Shown one piece after another: positions 1 through 10,181 of a stretch of DNA of 14,377 bases. The notes beneath the pieces are model-generated. The model ran no database searches and was not told the DNA's origin. It saw nothing but the letters and a program-made list of their open reading frames with translations. This DNA comes from Rodentolepis nana (taxonomy: Eukaryota > Platyhelminthes > Cestoda > Cyclophyllidea > Hymenolepididae). Position 1 is the first letter of the stretch, and each line of letters opens with the position of its first letter. Where the stretch lies: assembly GCA_900617975.1 (NCBI GenBank), contig UZAE01013597.1, positions 1 through 14,377 of the forward strand. The letters are read 5' to 3'. The translations under genes and the position numbers were made by a program.

Positions 1-1320
1 CACTCATTCCTCCATTATGCATTCCTCTGCACTTGCTTGGGTCTGATTTGTTAAAATCCGATTACTTTTACAAATGTTCGTTGCACTGTTGCATCTATTT
101 CTCGTTTTTGATCATCATTAAATATTAGACCAGCTGAAAATCTCTCCCATTTTCAATTGGAAATGGATAGTAGACTTTACAATCGTAAAAATATAACGAA
201 TTAAAATATAAAACAATTTACGTTAAAGTTGATAGTCTTAATAGAAGTAAAGTGACAAGTATGAAGTTATATTTTAACTTTAAAATCCCTTTTTAATCAA
301 GATTATTTTGTTGACTGCGTTCCACAAAATCCATTTTGCAATAAAATCCATCCTTAATAGATTTTGTATTTTTCTAAAATAGAATCAATTTCCATATTAT
401 TCACTTCTATTTCCATTGAGAACTATTGAGAGCTAAGCAAAAGGCATTGTTGATATTTTTTAAATTTCCACTTTTGATCGCCTTTTCTTGTGTGTATAGT
501 GGTTCACTGATTAGGAGGTATTTTCACGCCTTGAATTTTAAGCTTCCAAGCACTCCTTACACGAAATACAAAACTATATGCCATATGGAAACGCAAATAA
601 TCAAGGGGCTTTATAAGATTCAGAAGAACAAGATTTTAAAAAGCGTTTGGCAATTCTTAATATTACAAAACTGACAATTTCAGGACTTGCAATCTTAAAA
701 CCTTATGAGCTCTCTAGCAATAAGTGCAACTGAATTATTGTAGTTCAAATTGTAAGAACTAATGGTCATGCAAAATTTCTTGATGCACCATTTACTACTC
801 TTCAAACCGATATAGGTATTCTACTTGGCATATTTAGCAATCCTTATAGGTGAAATTTTTCGTTTAGTTTTGTTCCAAGAATTAATGAGCAAATTATCCC
901 AGTTAATCAAGGTGAGGTATTCATCATTCAAATGACTTGGTGTTGAACCTACTCAAGAGGCATGACCTCAAACCACGTAAGTTGAGCACATAAAGTATCT
1001 CACAAACTGACTTTCACATGAGAAAGTGCATAACTTTAGGAAATATCTGTTATTCTGTTTTCATAAGCTCCACTTATTCTTTTCATTGTTTTCTATTGTT
1101 GGGATTTATTATTAATCTATGCATGCAAAAATGCTTCATGATGAGAAAATATTGAGTTTTCTTTAACACTCCATAGGCTGGCAAATATTTCCGGCACATT
1201 ATTGTTCAGAACCTTTGACAAATAATCGTCAAAATGAACACAATGTGATTACACGAACTTACGCCTAAAATCGTTTCTGATAAAGGAATGATTTATTCGC
1301 TTAATCCTGGTATCAAACTA
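1..1320. other. non-coding AT-rich stretch, no gene seen
   Basis: I see no supportable gene here. The longest frame (426-674, plus) starts at TTG rather than ATG, has 82 codons, resembles no family I know, and fits a chance opening in AT-rich DNA. A GTAAGT donor-like hexamer at about 975-980 and its minus-strand equivalent near 1256-1261 have no open frame leading into them. The stretch is best read as intergenic or intronic. Confidence 0.7.
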
Positions 1321-1327
1321 GAAATGA

Positions 1328-1385
1328 GATCTTAAGATCACATTGCTTCGTTCCGTTAGCAAAGACTAACGCTGTTCACGTGAAC
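1328..1385. promoter_or_regulatory. palindrome cluster with CACGTG E-box
   Basis: Three symmetric elements lie within 58 bases. They are a perfect 12-bp palindrome GATCTTAAGATC (1328-1339), a hairpin with stems CGTTAG (1354-1359) and CTAACG (1366-1371) around a 6-nt loop, and a second perfect 12-bp palindrome GTTCACGTGAAC (1374-1385). The last is centred on CACGTG, the classical E-box of bHLH-type factors. About three perfect 12-bp palindromes are expected by chance in a window this size, so two within 60 bp is only mildly unusual. The cluster sits at the left edge of the CpG-rich island, which makes a regulatory role plausible. That role is inferred. Confidence 0.35.
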
Positions 1386-1469
1386 CAGGCATGTGAATCA
1401 TATCGGCAATCCTTGAAAAGCCGAAATCATGACAATGAGTTGAATAAATACAGGCGTTACTGGATAAAC

Positions 1470-1787
1470 CTACTCGTAACGTGGCTTAATCGACAGCAAA
1501 CTTGTGATTAGGTGATTACACCTCCCCCCCAACCCATCCTGCCCACACCCCACCCCCCGCCCCCCTCTATAATGCCACTCGTCACGTTGTGGATAAACAA
1601 TATGCTTGTTGTTTAAGTTTTTTGGCGCTTTCGAAGTCGTGTCGTAAACGAACTTGCCTTCAGTGAAAAAACACTGGTGCATTGTATTACAAAGACGCTG
1701 ATAGAGAGCACAGGCTAGATATAATAGCGTAAACAGAGTGAGGTAAAGTGTGTAACTCGGAGTGCCGCCTTTTAAAATTGGCGACAT
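1470..1787 (-). CDS. weak 105-codon ORF in the CpG island, probably not a gene
   Basis: This is the longest closed ORF in the window. It runs from an ATG at 1787-1785 to a stop at 1470. The first half contains a leucine/tyrosine-rich hydrophobic stretch (about residues 14-28), which could act as a signal peptide or membrane segment. The second half is translated from the C-rich tract and gives low-complexity glycine-rich sequence, which is usual for a chance ORF. I recognise no family. Unusually GC-rich DNA has fewer stop codons, which can explain the length. It could be a short secreted peptide or a first exon driven by the surrounding promoter-like DNA, but I would not annotate it without transcript support. 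Confidence 0.1.
   Translation of the reverse strand: MSPILKGGTPSYTLYLTLFTLLYLACALYQRLCNTMHQCFFTEGKFVYDTTSKAPKNLNNKHIVYPQRDEWHYRGGRGVGCGQDGLGGRCNHLITSLLSIKPRYE
1521..1566 (-). promoter_or_regulatory. C-rich tract: G-quadruplex motif and GC box on minus strand
   Basis: The plus strand is almost pure C with runs of 7, 3, 3, 4, 6 and 6. On the minus strand, 1565-1542 reads as G runs of 6, 6, 4 and 3 separated by loops of 1, 1 and 3 bases. This satisfies the canonical quadruplex pattern of four or more G3 runs with loops of 7 or less. The plus strand could form the matching i-motif. The pair of G6 runs around a single C contains GGGGCGGGG, the GC box bound by Sp1/KLF-type factors. The motif is read directly from the sequence; folding and factor binding are inferred. 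Confidence 0.6.
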
Positions 1788-1803
1788 TTGAGTGCAAGAA
1801 GCA

Positions 1804-1813
1804 GCGCCATCTT
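1804..1813 (-). promoter_or_regulatory. YY1-like motif AAGATGGCGC
   Basis: On the minus strand the sequence reads AAGATGGCGC, matching nine of ten positions in the core of the YY1 consensus AAGATGGCGGC. In animals this motif is enriched just downstream of transcription starts and often overlaps a start ATG. Here the minus-strand ATG opens only a 12-codon frame, so no product is proposed. Its position inside the CpG-rich island is the main reason to list it. Confidence 0.3.
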
Positions 1814-1883
1814 TTTGTAATTAATGCGACCGCACACTCCAATGCGATATACCACTATTTGCGCTGTGTTATTATTTACGCCA

Positions 1884-1918
1884 GTGCGTGTGCGTGCGTG
1901 TGTGTGCGTGTGTGTATG
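1884..1918. repeat. (TG/CG) alternating microsatellite, Z-DNA-prone
   Basis: Thirty-five consecutive bases alternate strictly purine/pyrimidine. They are mostly GT steps with four CpG steps interspersed, ending in TATG. Alternating GT/GC tracts of this length are known to adopt left-handed Z-DNA under negative supercoiling. The interruption of TG by CG units suggests an old microsatellite in which some CpGs survive or have mutated to TG. Confidence 0.85.
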
Positions 1919-1959
1919 AGGGTTGATGTTGTTAGCCCAACATGTTGGTAGGCCCAATA

Positions 1960-3120
1960 ATGGCCGGAATATATTTCTATTAAATTTTTTCAGTCAAGCA
2001 CATACATGCAATGTAATTTGCAATTGACAAGGATTTTATTCTAGAAGAACTTTAGTCTCAATATATTGTAAAATGGTCAAAGTTTCATCTGCAAATTTGC
2101 ATACTCTTGGTTATCCTCAACCAGCAGCACAAAATCATTGTAAGTTGGATCCCATCATAGCCATGTGGGTTAAACGTTAACTTTTTATCACCCACGGTGT
2201 AGAATACATTTAAAGGAATGAAATTTTTATATATTATTGAATCTAAATGCTCCTGGCGCCATAATGGGATTTTCCAAAGGCCCTACATTCTCTCTTAGTT
2301 GCTCAGACAAATTGTTAAATACTGCGAATTTTTGAAGCTTCCTCCCTTTCCGTCCTTTGGCAAAATAAAAACGCGTGTATTGATATGCTATTCTGCTGAA
2401 ATATTTTCCCTTTTAAAAATTATTTAATTCTCACGCTTGTAAACAGTATTTTATTTAAATCAAATAATCCAACCTTCTCTAGAGTGGGGAAATATCTGTC
2501 AGCTCAACGTTAGGCCTCTTTATTATCTTACGATCAGCATTTTATGGAAACTTCCAATGTATCTCACATAACGTCAAGGTTAACTGAACATTGTGTTGGC
2601 ACCATTCCTTCAAACTATAAAGATGAAGTTGTTTGTTTGCAACTCATGAAGAGTTTGTTGCGTGTGTTATTTACTATCTACACTCGTAAGCACTTGACAA
2701 GTCAACGGGGCTGAAAAGGTGGTCAATTTAGTGCAACTCCTGTCGTAAATTGGACTTGGATGGGAGCCGAACCATGATCCGTACTCCTCCTTCTTCCAGC
2801 CCCCCCCCCCACACCACCGACAATTTGACGAGCCACAAGAATGGGGATGCGCACTACGATTCCAATTATCAGAGAGAAAAAGTATCATGTGTTTCAGTTT
2901 ACCTGATTTCAGTATGAAATTAAAGAGATAAAGATGATATTTGCAAAGCATTGATCCCAGAAAATCCTTTTTGAAATAACGAGTAAACTGAATGGGATTT
3001 CACTACTTATGAAACTGAATATGAATATTTAAGAGGTCATTTAGTGAAAGGTTGTGGCTAAATTGTTAAAGTATGCCAATTCTGGACTTCATTTGTAGTA
3101 AAAACTCGTTTACCTTGACG
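1960..3120. other. non-coding stretch with a C11 tract
   Basis: No gene is supported. The minus-strand ORF at 2667-2951 is a shadow of the purine-rich and C11 sequence and resembles nothing known. A homopolymer of eleven C residues lies at 2800-2810 and is likely to vary in length between individuals and between sequencing reads. A GTAAGT-like donor near 2139-2144 has no open frame leading into it. Confidence 0.65.
2800..2810. repeat. C11 homopolymer
   Basis: Eleven consecutive C residues, followed by ACACCACC. This is unusual in AT-rich surroundings and is a probable site of replication slippage and of assembly or sequencing error. Confidence 0.9.
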
Positions 3121-3142
3121 ATGTGTGTGTGTGTGTATATGC
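3121..3142. repeat. (TG)n microsatellite
   Basis: A 22-base strictly alternating purine/pyrimidine tract, mostly TG repeats followed by TATATGC. It is a short ordinary dinucleotide microsatellite, with weaker Z-forming potential than the tract at 1884 because it lacks internal CpG steps. Confidence 0.85.
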
Positions 3143-4930
3143 TTATCGGTGCTCTAAAATTACGACTAGAATTAAAAGGCTATTATAGTTCAAGACAATA
3201 TTTGTAAACGGGAACAGGAATATGATAGGGACATTTCTGGTACTCTTCGTGCAATTTGATTACGTGTCAATGCGTGCGAATACTCATAGGCGATCCATAG
3301 ACAATATGCTTAGAATTGGCCACCCAACCTTTATCAATACTTCATATTTAACAAAGGCGAATTTTTATTGCGACAGAAGAGTTCAGAAGTAAAATTAAAT
3401 TCTCCCTACAAAATTGGTCTTCAAGGTTTTGACTGCGTAAATAGAAGTAGGGTTGAGATGAAAGATATTATTCTTTGCCACGGATAATCAAATACGCAGT
3501 TCACTCACTGATTATGTCCCGCCTTCAGGCATGCCTTTAAGGGGTTTCGAAAATGACATATTAATAGACCTTAGTCAAAGTAATACATTTAGGCAGCAAA
3601 TATCATGATGTATTTCCCATGGGTTCATACGAACACGATTGAACATGTTCTGAATTGATTGATTCCCTTATTTTACCAATTCTTTATTGAAGCGGAGGTC
3701 ATCTCGTATTACATACATTATTACAATATTTTCGAATCTTGGTTAAATACAATCTATTGGTGCAATGTACTCTAACAGCTGATGAATGACTTCTCGTGTA
3801 AATACAGTATGGTAAATGATTATCTAAAGTTTCTGTTGAACTCATGAACGAAGCAGTAGGCTTCATGGCTTATAGTATTACTCATCTGTTCCGAAAACTG
3901 GTATTGATCTATTTTATCAAGCGTAAAACTTCTTTACATACTCAATAATCCAAGTTCAATGATGGCGTCTTAACGGTCCAAAAAAGTGCTAAATTAAGAT
4001 TGTCCCAAACGAATGAATATAACACAGGACTGCAAACAACAAAGGGCGTCTTTTTAACTTAAAAGACGACAATTACACAAATTACCCTTTCGTCGAGTAC
4101 TCTCATTCCTTGGCAAGTACAGTCGGTTCTTCCTTTCATGCTATAACGCTATTTCTTTTAAAATACCAGAATTCATATCTCTGCCAGCCTCCAAGCCAAG
4201 TGGCTCAACGAAAACGTCGTCGAATTTTCAAACGCCTACTTTCACACACACATACTCGAGCTTATCATTTGTCTGATCATGCTACTTTCTCTAATCTCCT
4301 CTGCACTCCTACTCCATCGAACCTCACTACTCATTCTGTCACGATTTCCTGAACTGTTACTTGTTGTTGCAAGATCCAATGATTGGTTTTGTTGATACGA
4401 CCTGGTTCTGGTGATTTTTCAATTCGTTTGAATGAGAGCATTCACCTTTCTGCACAGTAATAATTGCTGTGCTTTTTTATATGGCCGTGTCTTAATGTTA
4501 CTGCTAAGTAAAATGTGATACTCTGCCAGACTAAATGCGTGTTTTGAATTATATTTCTGTAAAGCTGCCGGACACGTTGTTAACTCTCGTCCAGAAGTGG
4601 TTGATAGCAACGATGTGATTTAAGTAAGAAAGATATGGTGTTTACAATTCAAACAAATAGGAACATTGCTCATGACTCCAGAAAATTTCAATGTGTCAGA
4701 ACACGAATGATTTATGCTTAATCGGGTTAATTAAACTAGTCTCAACAGGAAGTTGCCAAGTGATTTCCCAACCACTAGCAATGCAAAGCTTCAATGAGTA
4801 ATTTAGAATAAAATTCTATTGCGTCATTGAATACTGATAGTGTTTCTTTATGCAATTTAGTAACTTTACTGTTACTAATAGAAGGTGTGTTTTGAGGCCA
4901 ACGATGATTAAAAAATAACAATTGAATGAG
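3143..4930. other. non-coding stretch, no gene seen
   Basis: No frame here resembles a known protein. The plus ORF at 4110-4352 starts at TTG; its only feature is a short basic run (RKRRR) that could mimic a nuclear signal, and low-complexity threonine/serine sequence follows. The minus ORF at 4419-4610 is short and featureless. A 10-bp palindrome AGGCATGCCT at 3527-3536 fits the p53-family half-site rule RRRCWWGYYY, but no second half-site lies next to it. Confidence 0.6.
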
Positions 4931-5173
4931 TCACATAGCTTCTGCAAGATAAACAATGTTCTGTGGACAAATAGGGCTAAAATGCCAAGTTGCATCTTCA
5001 GCATAACTCATAAGGGCTGTGAAGAATATACTTAAAGCAATTACCGAACCTATTAGAATTTGGGCATGAGTAAACTTGAAACCGTAATAAAGTTTCAACA
5101 GTGATAACTCATGAACTTCTTCATCAACAATTTGATTGAAAAGTTGAGTCATACCATCTGATAGCTTTAACAA
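4931..5173 (-). CDS. weak ORF with one membrane-like helix, function unknown
   Basis: The frame opens at a TTG (5173); its first ATG is residue 8 (5152-5150). The peptide begins with an acidic segment (residues 17-22), followed by a 22-residue hydrophobic stretch (about 37-58) long enough for one transmembrane helix, then a polar tail with two prolines and a cysteine. Composition is more protein-like than most ORFs in this window. I recognise no family. I see no strong splice acceptor upstream or donor downstream, so an internal exon is poorly supported. A second minus-strand frame at 4816-5004 overlaps it and is also hydrophobic, which suggests both simply reflect T-rich DNA. A single-exon small membrane protein or a decayed exon remains possible. 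Confidence 0.15.
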   Translation of the reverse strand: MLKLSDGMTQLFNQIVDEEVHELSLLKLYYGFKFTHAQILIGSVIALSIFFTALMSYAEDATWHFSPICPQNIVYLAEAM

Positions 5174-6800
5174 CAGATGTCATACTTCCTTGTATCCTAA
5201 CAGTCTTCAAAAGCCTTGCTCTTCAAAGGTTTAAAGGAAAAAAAATCAATTATCGATTTTCTTAACGTTTCTGAATCTCATCAGTGTTTATATGAGGAAA
5301 CAGATAAGAAAGCCTCCCATTTTAATTCATTATGAACATTTTATTGTCATTCAACGCTATCAAATGGAAGTTCCTAATATTGACATAAATAGGCTCACTT
5401 AACTCTTCATTCGCTATCCACGAGAGCATCGACTCTTCTCCATCTCCCCTAATTTCATTACCAATTTCTGGTGAACTGGTAAAATTCTTGATGATAGAAG
5501 GCTACTTAGAACTGCTCCTAAAATGACATCGGAGTTGCATTTCTGAAATCTATTTCTAGCTAAGAAGGAAAGTTCAGTTTTTTCTATTTGATTCTTTACT
5601 CAACTTTGCGAGGTGGTACGAAACTGTTGATCTTAAATTTAGAAATCTCCTCACATGAAAGTGACAAAATTTCAAAATCAAGGTTCATTCTAAAGTTGAA
5701 GAAAATTCAGACCAGTTATTAATTTATAAGTAAGTAGTGTCTTTGGTTCCATATAATATTTTGCTATTCTTGCCGTAATATTTAATATGTGGACCAGAGA
5801 AATGGGTAACTAAGTTACTATTTAATGAGACGCTTCGAAGTTAGAGCATATTTAAATTTGGTCACCCTAATCCTGTGATGCAATTATTTTTTATTTTATT
5901 TTATTTTTCCATTTTTCCTGCTGCATTTGTAGAATAATCCATTTGAGAATGATGACATTTACTAGATAGGAAACATTAAGAAAATCGGCAATTTCTCTCC
6001 TCACCTTTGGCTGTTGAGTTCTTGAATGTGTCTAAAATATTCACAACTTCGAAAATCGCACGAAATTCCTAGAAAAATGCAAACATCTTTATATCGAAAG
6101 TTTATTTGGCTTATGTAGGTATGAATAATGTCTGCTAAGATTTAATTTATTTTTCAAGAATTCATTAGTGTGCTACCACCAATGCAAACAAATGATACTG
6201 AAGGTCCCTTAATCATCCCACATTGTTTACACAGTCCCTGCAGGTCTAGATTTTGGGACGGATTTACCTGTTGGGACTATGGATAAAACTGTGGGAATGT
6301 TTATTGCTGATATCACTTTATCCGAAGCTGATACAACCCGAAATGAGTTTATAAGGGACAAATATTTGTCACTTCACACTTGTTTTGCCTCGGGTTCATC
6401 AAATTTGGAGCAAACGTGGCAACCCAAATAGAACTGAATTTGTGTTTGAGTGCAAAGTTTCGAACCTTTTGGACCAAAATATCGTATCCATAATTTTGCT
6501 ACGGTTTAGATGGACATCGATTTATAAATTGGTTAATATTATATTGGAAATACAAATCTCATATAATCCCCGTTATTCTTTAGAAAAAGGGCTGACAAGT
6601 GTGAATACAAACATTGATCGAAATTCCAAAACATCCAGAATTTGGGTTTTTCTTTAAAATTGCTAAATCCTAGATGGACGAAAACAAATACTAACTCCTA
6701 TGAAAAGATCAGAATTGACCATTCAACAAATCCTGTTTAGATTCTTATGAAATGTGAAATGAAAACGTATCTTTATGCTATAAAAGAAAATGCATGCCAA
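5174..6800. other. non-coding stretch with T-rich low complexity
   Basis: No gene is supported. The plus ORF at 6385-6657 starts at TTG and has no recognisable domain. A GTAAGT hexamer near 5730 follows a stop-rich frame. The only distinct element is the TTTTA-type repeat at 5886-5908. Confidence 0.65.
5886..5908. repeat. (TTTTA)n-like low-complexity tract
   Basis: A T-rich tract with ATTTT units repeated about three times between longer T runs. It reads as (AAAAT)n on the minus strand. No adjacent element body or target-site duplication is visible, so I do not call it a retroposon tail. Confidence 0.75.
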
Positions 6801-6812
6801 GATGATGATGAT
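6801..6812. repeat. (GAT)4 trinucleotide repeat
   Basis: Four perfect GAT units. It is short and probably incidental. Confidence 0.8.
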
Positions 6813-9590
6813 CTAAATGGTCATTTCGATACAAATTTAATTCCCAAACAAACAAGTTTGTCATATTGGATGGAGTATTAAATTTCACCTCTTACTTAAA
6901 TTGAAAAGTAGCTGTCTCTAAACTATTTCTCATATTTAAAATATTTCGAAGTTTGCAGTGATACGCATTCGAATTCCCATACTGCCAGAACCCAGAGGTA
7001 AATAAATTGTCTACGAAAATAGATCTATAAAACAAAAATCATGAGGGATAGTTTAAGTTTTGGTTTCACGAATTGAGAATAAATTAATTTAATTTAAACA
7101 AATCTCTCACTCATCGACAGTGAGAACAACTTCAAACCTGAAGTCAAAATTGATGGGGCACTACTTATTGCAAACTCATGAAAAATCATTTATCACATGT
7201 TTTGATAGAAGGCACACAATTTGTCATTTCACAATGCAAAACTAAAATATTGTACTGATTTTGAAATAACTCATAATTCGAGATTCAGTATTTAATTAAC
7301 TTGTAGTTCCCTATCTGTGCCTAGGTAGAATTGAAAGGAATTGTCTTTGAATACCTGCTAGTACGGATACAAGAGTAAGAACAACTATGGAGGCTTACAC
7401 TTCATTCAGATCCTCAACTTCTTTCTTAGTCGAATACGAGAAATTGGATTGCATAGTTGAATTCAAAAATTAGAGAAATTCATTTTATCACGATAAATGC
7501 AAGATCTGAAAGTATAAAATAGTATACATTGAGGTCTTATGGTAACCATGATGAGAATCCATTTAATTCATCTCCAAATCATACTTTTATATCCTACTTA
7601 GACAGCATGTCACACTGACAGATTCTTAGTCTATCACTATGGCCTATATGGATGCACCTGTGCAATGCTTTCGCCGAATTTTCATATATGTACTTCTGAG
7701 AAGTTAATAATTTCTAAGTTATACTTGAGAGCACACTTTTAGAATGCAGTGATTGTTAATGCTTTCTTATAACACTTCCAAAAATATTAAAAAAACAGCG
7801 TTAAATTATTAAACTTCAAACTTTAATGGATGAAATGAGAGCACCTTACTTGAAAATGAATGAATATTAATGAAAGGAACCCCTTTGGCATCTACATGCT
7901 ATTTAAAGAAAGCACAGTCTACCAATTTCACAAAGATGCTCCACTTTGTCTAATTCATTCGTATGAAACAACCCCCTACCCCAATTGCTGTTAATCATGT
8001 TGTTTGGGTTTGCTCAAGCAAGTAGTATGATAATATTCAAATCCAAAGAATCGCGCAATTTGACTTTTGGCATAGGCGTCTCTTTTCTGTCTCCCCAATA
8101 TTCTGTAATGTTGCTCTAGGTGTTGCATTGTCCTATTTCAGTAACTAAGGCAAAAATACAAGCATGAAATCATAGTTTCACACATCTCAGATGTGAAGTT
8201 GGAACTTTAGAAAAGTGATTATGAAGGCGGACGTTTTCCTTCCCCTCAACTCGAATTTATTTAAAATCAGTTCTTTATCGGGAGCATTCCATTTGATATT
8301 GGGGCCAAACTTCACCCCGCACCCACTCTCACACACTCTCCTTAGAGGACATACATTAGAACGTTCTAAGGATAAACTTTTTGGATGAAGGCAGTTTAAG
8401 GCAATCATCATCCACTTCCGTTCATTCAAACATTTAGTAGCTTAAGACAAATGATGAAATTGATATGTGGCAGACCTTTTTTAGAATTTTTATCATTGAA
8501 CATCCAATCATTTTGGCAAGGATTAGTGGAAAGAGACAGTCGAATGACATGGCTTGTTTGCTCATGTGACGTTCACTGTCGCACTGAATGATGTGATAAT
8601 GAATGACATCAAAGATATGGTTGCATCAAGTAGAATTTGGAATCCTTTGTCTTCGAAAATTCTTGAAAAAAATTCATTGTTGGGAGGGAAGTTAATGAAT
8701 ATTAACCTAAAGGCTTTCATTTCTAATAAATAATTTTAATATAGCATAGAAAAAGAAATAGATACTATTTGTGTAAAAGATTCCATCTGAAAAACCCTTA
8801 TTGGAATGGCAGACGTAGTTAACATTGCACGAAACTTCCCCAGGGTTCAATCGATGTATACTTTCATCAATAAGTCATTTTAGCCAGTAAATACACAAAT
8901 ACACAAACGATAGAATGTAAATAAACTGTTTTACTTTTAAAAAATCATAATATGCTCACAATTGCCACGCAAGACAGGGCTGGCATTTCATAAGTGAATA
9001 TACGAGGAAAAGATATCTATTACATGTTATAGATCTTGATTCAAATACTGTCTCACCACTACGAGTACAATTAAAAGCAGAAGCTTAAATTCACAAATTT
9101 CTAAAAAAATGTCGGCAAATATGTATGCATAGAAGGCTTTGAATACATCGATTCAACCATTTAATTTGTCAATTCAAAGCTTCCGCACCTGGTAAAATTG
9201 TCGATCCAGAAGCTGGTGAAGTTAGTGCGTGCTTCAATATTCTGTGAGCTCTGCAGTCACTTTACGTATTTGTTTTAATTGGTATGTTTTAATAATTAAT
9301 TAAGTGCGAAATGTCCGCCTGGACAAAAATGAATTTTCGAATGAATTTCTACTAAACCTCCATGTGATGAAGCAATTAAATCCTCGTCGAAATTCAAACA
9401 ATATCAAGAAACTATAAATTCAAGAGCTGATTCCTGTCATTGTAAAAGATTTTTCTATGACAAATATGGTCAAACTTAATCTGATTGAGTTGGGAAGGAG
9501 TTTCCACCAGTTGAGTCTTCGGATGTAAAGACATATGTACCCATTTCGTTGTACTGTGCGTACTTTTACATAATTGGGCAATTGCAGTTA
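6813..9590. other. long non-coding stretch, no gene seen
   Basis: About 2.8 kb without a supportable gene. The minus ORF at 8187-8429 carries several cysteines but matches no zinc-binding spacing I recognise, and lies over a CT-rich patch (8315-8340). I see no transposon ends, reverse-transcriptase motifs, tRNA-like box pairs or long repeats. Confidence 0.6.
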
Positions 9591-9596
9591 ACTCAC

Positions 9597-9675
9597 GTTT
9601 AGGCAAGATTCCTTCAGGTGTATGCAATTTAGAACCAATCCATATGGGACTCGTGGATGCAGGTGTCCACAACAT
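9597..9675 (-). CDS. possible short first exon ending at a GTGAGT donor
   Basis: On the minus strand an ATG at 9675-9673 opens a frame of 26 codons plus one base. It then meets AAAC followed by GTGAGT (9596-9591), a near-consensus 5' splice site. The same frame stays open past the donor to 9412, but composition after the donor becomes more intron-like. The encoded peptide is rich in proline, threonine and serine, and I recognise no family. The candidate final exon on the same strand at 10177-10442 lies upstream of this one in transcription order, so the two cannot belong together as first and last exons. A chance ATG and donor is the likelier explanation. Confidence 0.1.
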
Positions 9676-10175
9676 TAATAGTCAATTCATTAAGCGTCAT
9701 ATTCAATTGACTAAAGTGAAAAATCAGTTGCCCATCAACATGGAACTTGTTAATTAAATGAGTGGAGTACACATAATTACAACATTTAACAGAGGGATCT
9801 CATGCGCTCACTAGCAATTAAGTACCTAGAAATACATTCAATAACTATTCATGCTTTCTGTGAAAATAATTTGTAATAAATTCTATTCATTATACTTTCT
9901 GCTACCTCGATATTCTTAATTGAAATAAGTGAAGTGTCTATGGGATACTCTTGTACCAAACCGCTTCAAAATTTAATAAATAAAATAAGATTTGTATTAA
10001 TAACAAACACAAAATTATAATCGAAAATATTATTGATAATATGGCAGATTTTGTTATATCTAGTTTAATCGTACAGGATTCAAGAAAAGTTAATTTATGG
10101 AAATCCGTTTAAAATGTCAAAAAGAATGTAGTTTTTATTCCAAGGTATAAATTATAAAATGTAACATCATTTCAT

Positions 10176-10181
10176 TTTATT
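10176..10181 (-). terminator. poly(A) signal AATAAA overlapping the stop
   Basis: On the minus strand AATAAA overlaps the TAA that ends the candidate exon at 10177-10442. A second copy lies about 40 bases further along (10139-10134, in GGAATAAAAAC). AATAAA is common in AT-rich DNA, so this supports a transcript end only together with the exon evidence. Confidence 0.2.

Larger units (their letters stand above)
1375..1920. promoter_or_regulatory. CpG-rich island, candidate promoter region
   Basis: CpG density rises clearly here compared with the AT-rich flanks. For example, 1623-1652 holds about six CpGs, and further clusters lie at 1470-1495, 1555-1590 and 1800-1890. The island also holds a GC-box/CACCC-type tract (1521-1566), a YY1-like site (1804-1813) and an E-box palindrome at its left edge. 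Clustering of GC box, E-box and YY1 motifs is typical of TATA-less metazoan promoters. I cannot place a transcription start or decide the direction, and no adjacent first exon is convincing. It could instead be a GC-richer repeat fragment. Confidence 0.35.

Noticed and set aside
426..674. 82-codon plus-strand ORF
   Set aside because: It starts at TTG, has AT-driven composition and no recognisable domain, and no splice or promoter context supports it.
1748..1957. ORFs on both strands across the TG/CG tract
   Set aside because: Their Cys-Val-Arg and His-Thr runs are translations of the microsatellite; both frames are shadows.
2667..2951. Minus-strand ORF with Cys/Trp/Gly-rich centre
   Set aside because: The centre is the translated C11 tract and its flank; no domain is recognisable.
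3527..3536. AGGCATGCCT as a p53-family site
   Set aside because: A full site needs two such decamers close together and only one is present; single palindromes of 10 bp are expected several times in the window.
4110..4352. Plus-strand ORF with RKRRR basic run
   Set aside because: TTG start, low-complexity Thr/Ser/His content and no conserved motif; a five-residue basic run is not evidence of a nuclear protein.
5886..5908. T-rich tract as a retroposon tail
   Set aside because: No element body, reverse-transcriptase remnant or target-site duplication is visible beside it.
6385..6657. 90-codon plus-strand ORF
   Set aside because: TTG start; Asn/Ile-rich, typical of AT-rich non-coding DNA, and no family resemblance.
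8187..8429. Minus-strand ORF with several cysteines as a zinc finger
   Set aside because: Cysteine and histidine spacing fits no zinc-binding motif I know, and it lies over a CT-rich patch.
8835..8860. GGGTTCAATCG as a tRNA B box
   Set aside because: No matching A box at the right distance and no cloverleaf can be drawn around it.
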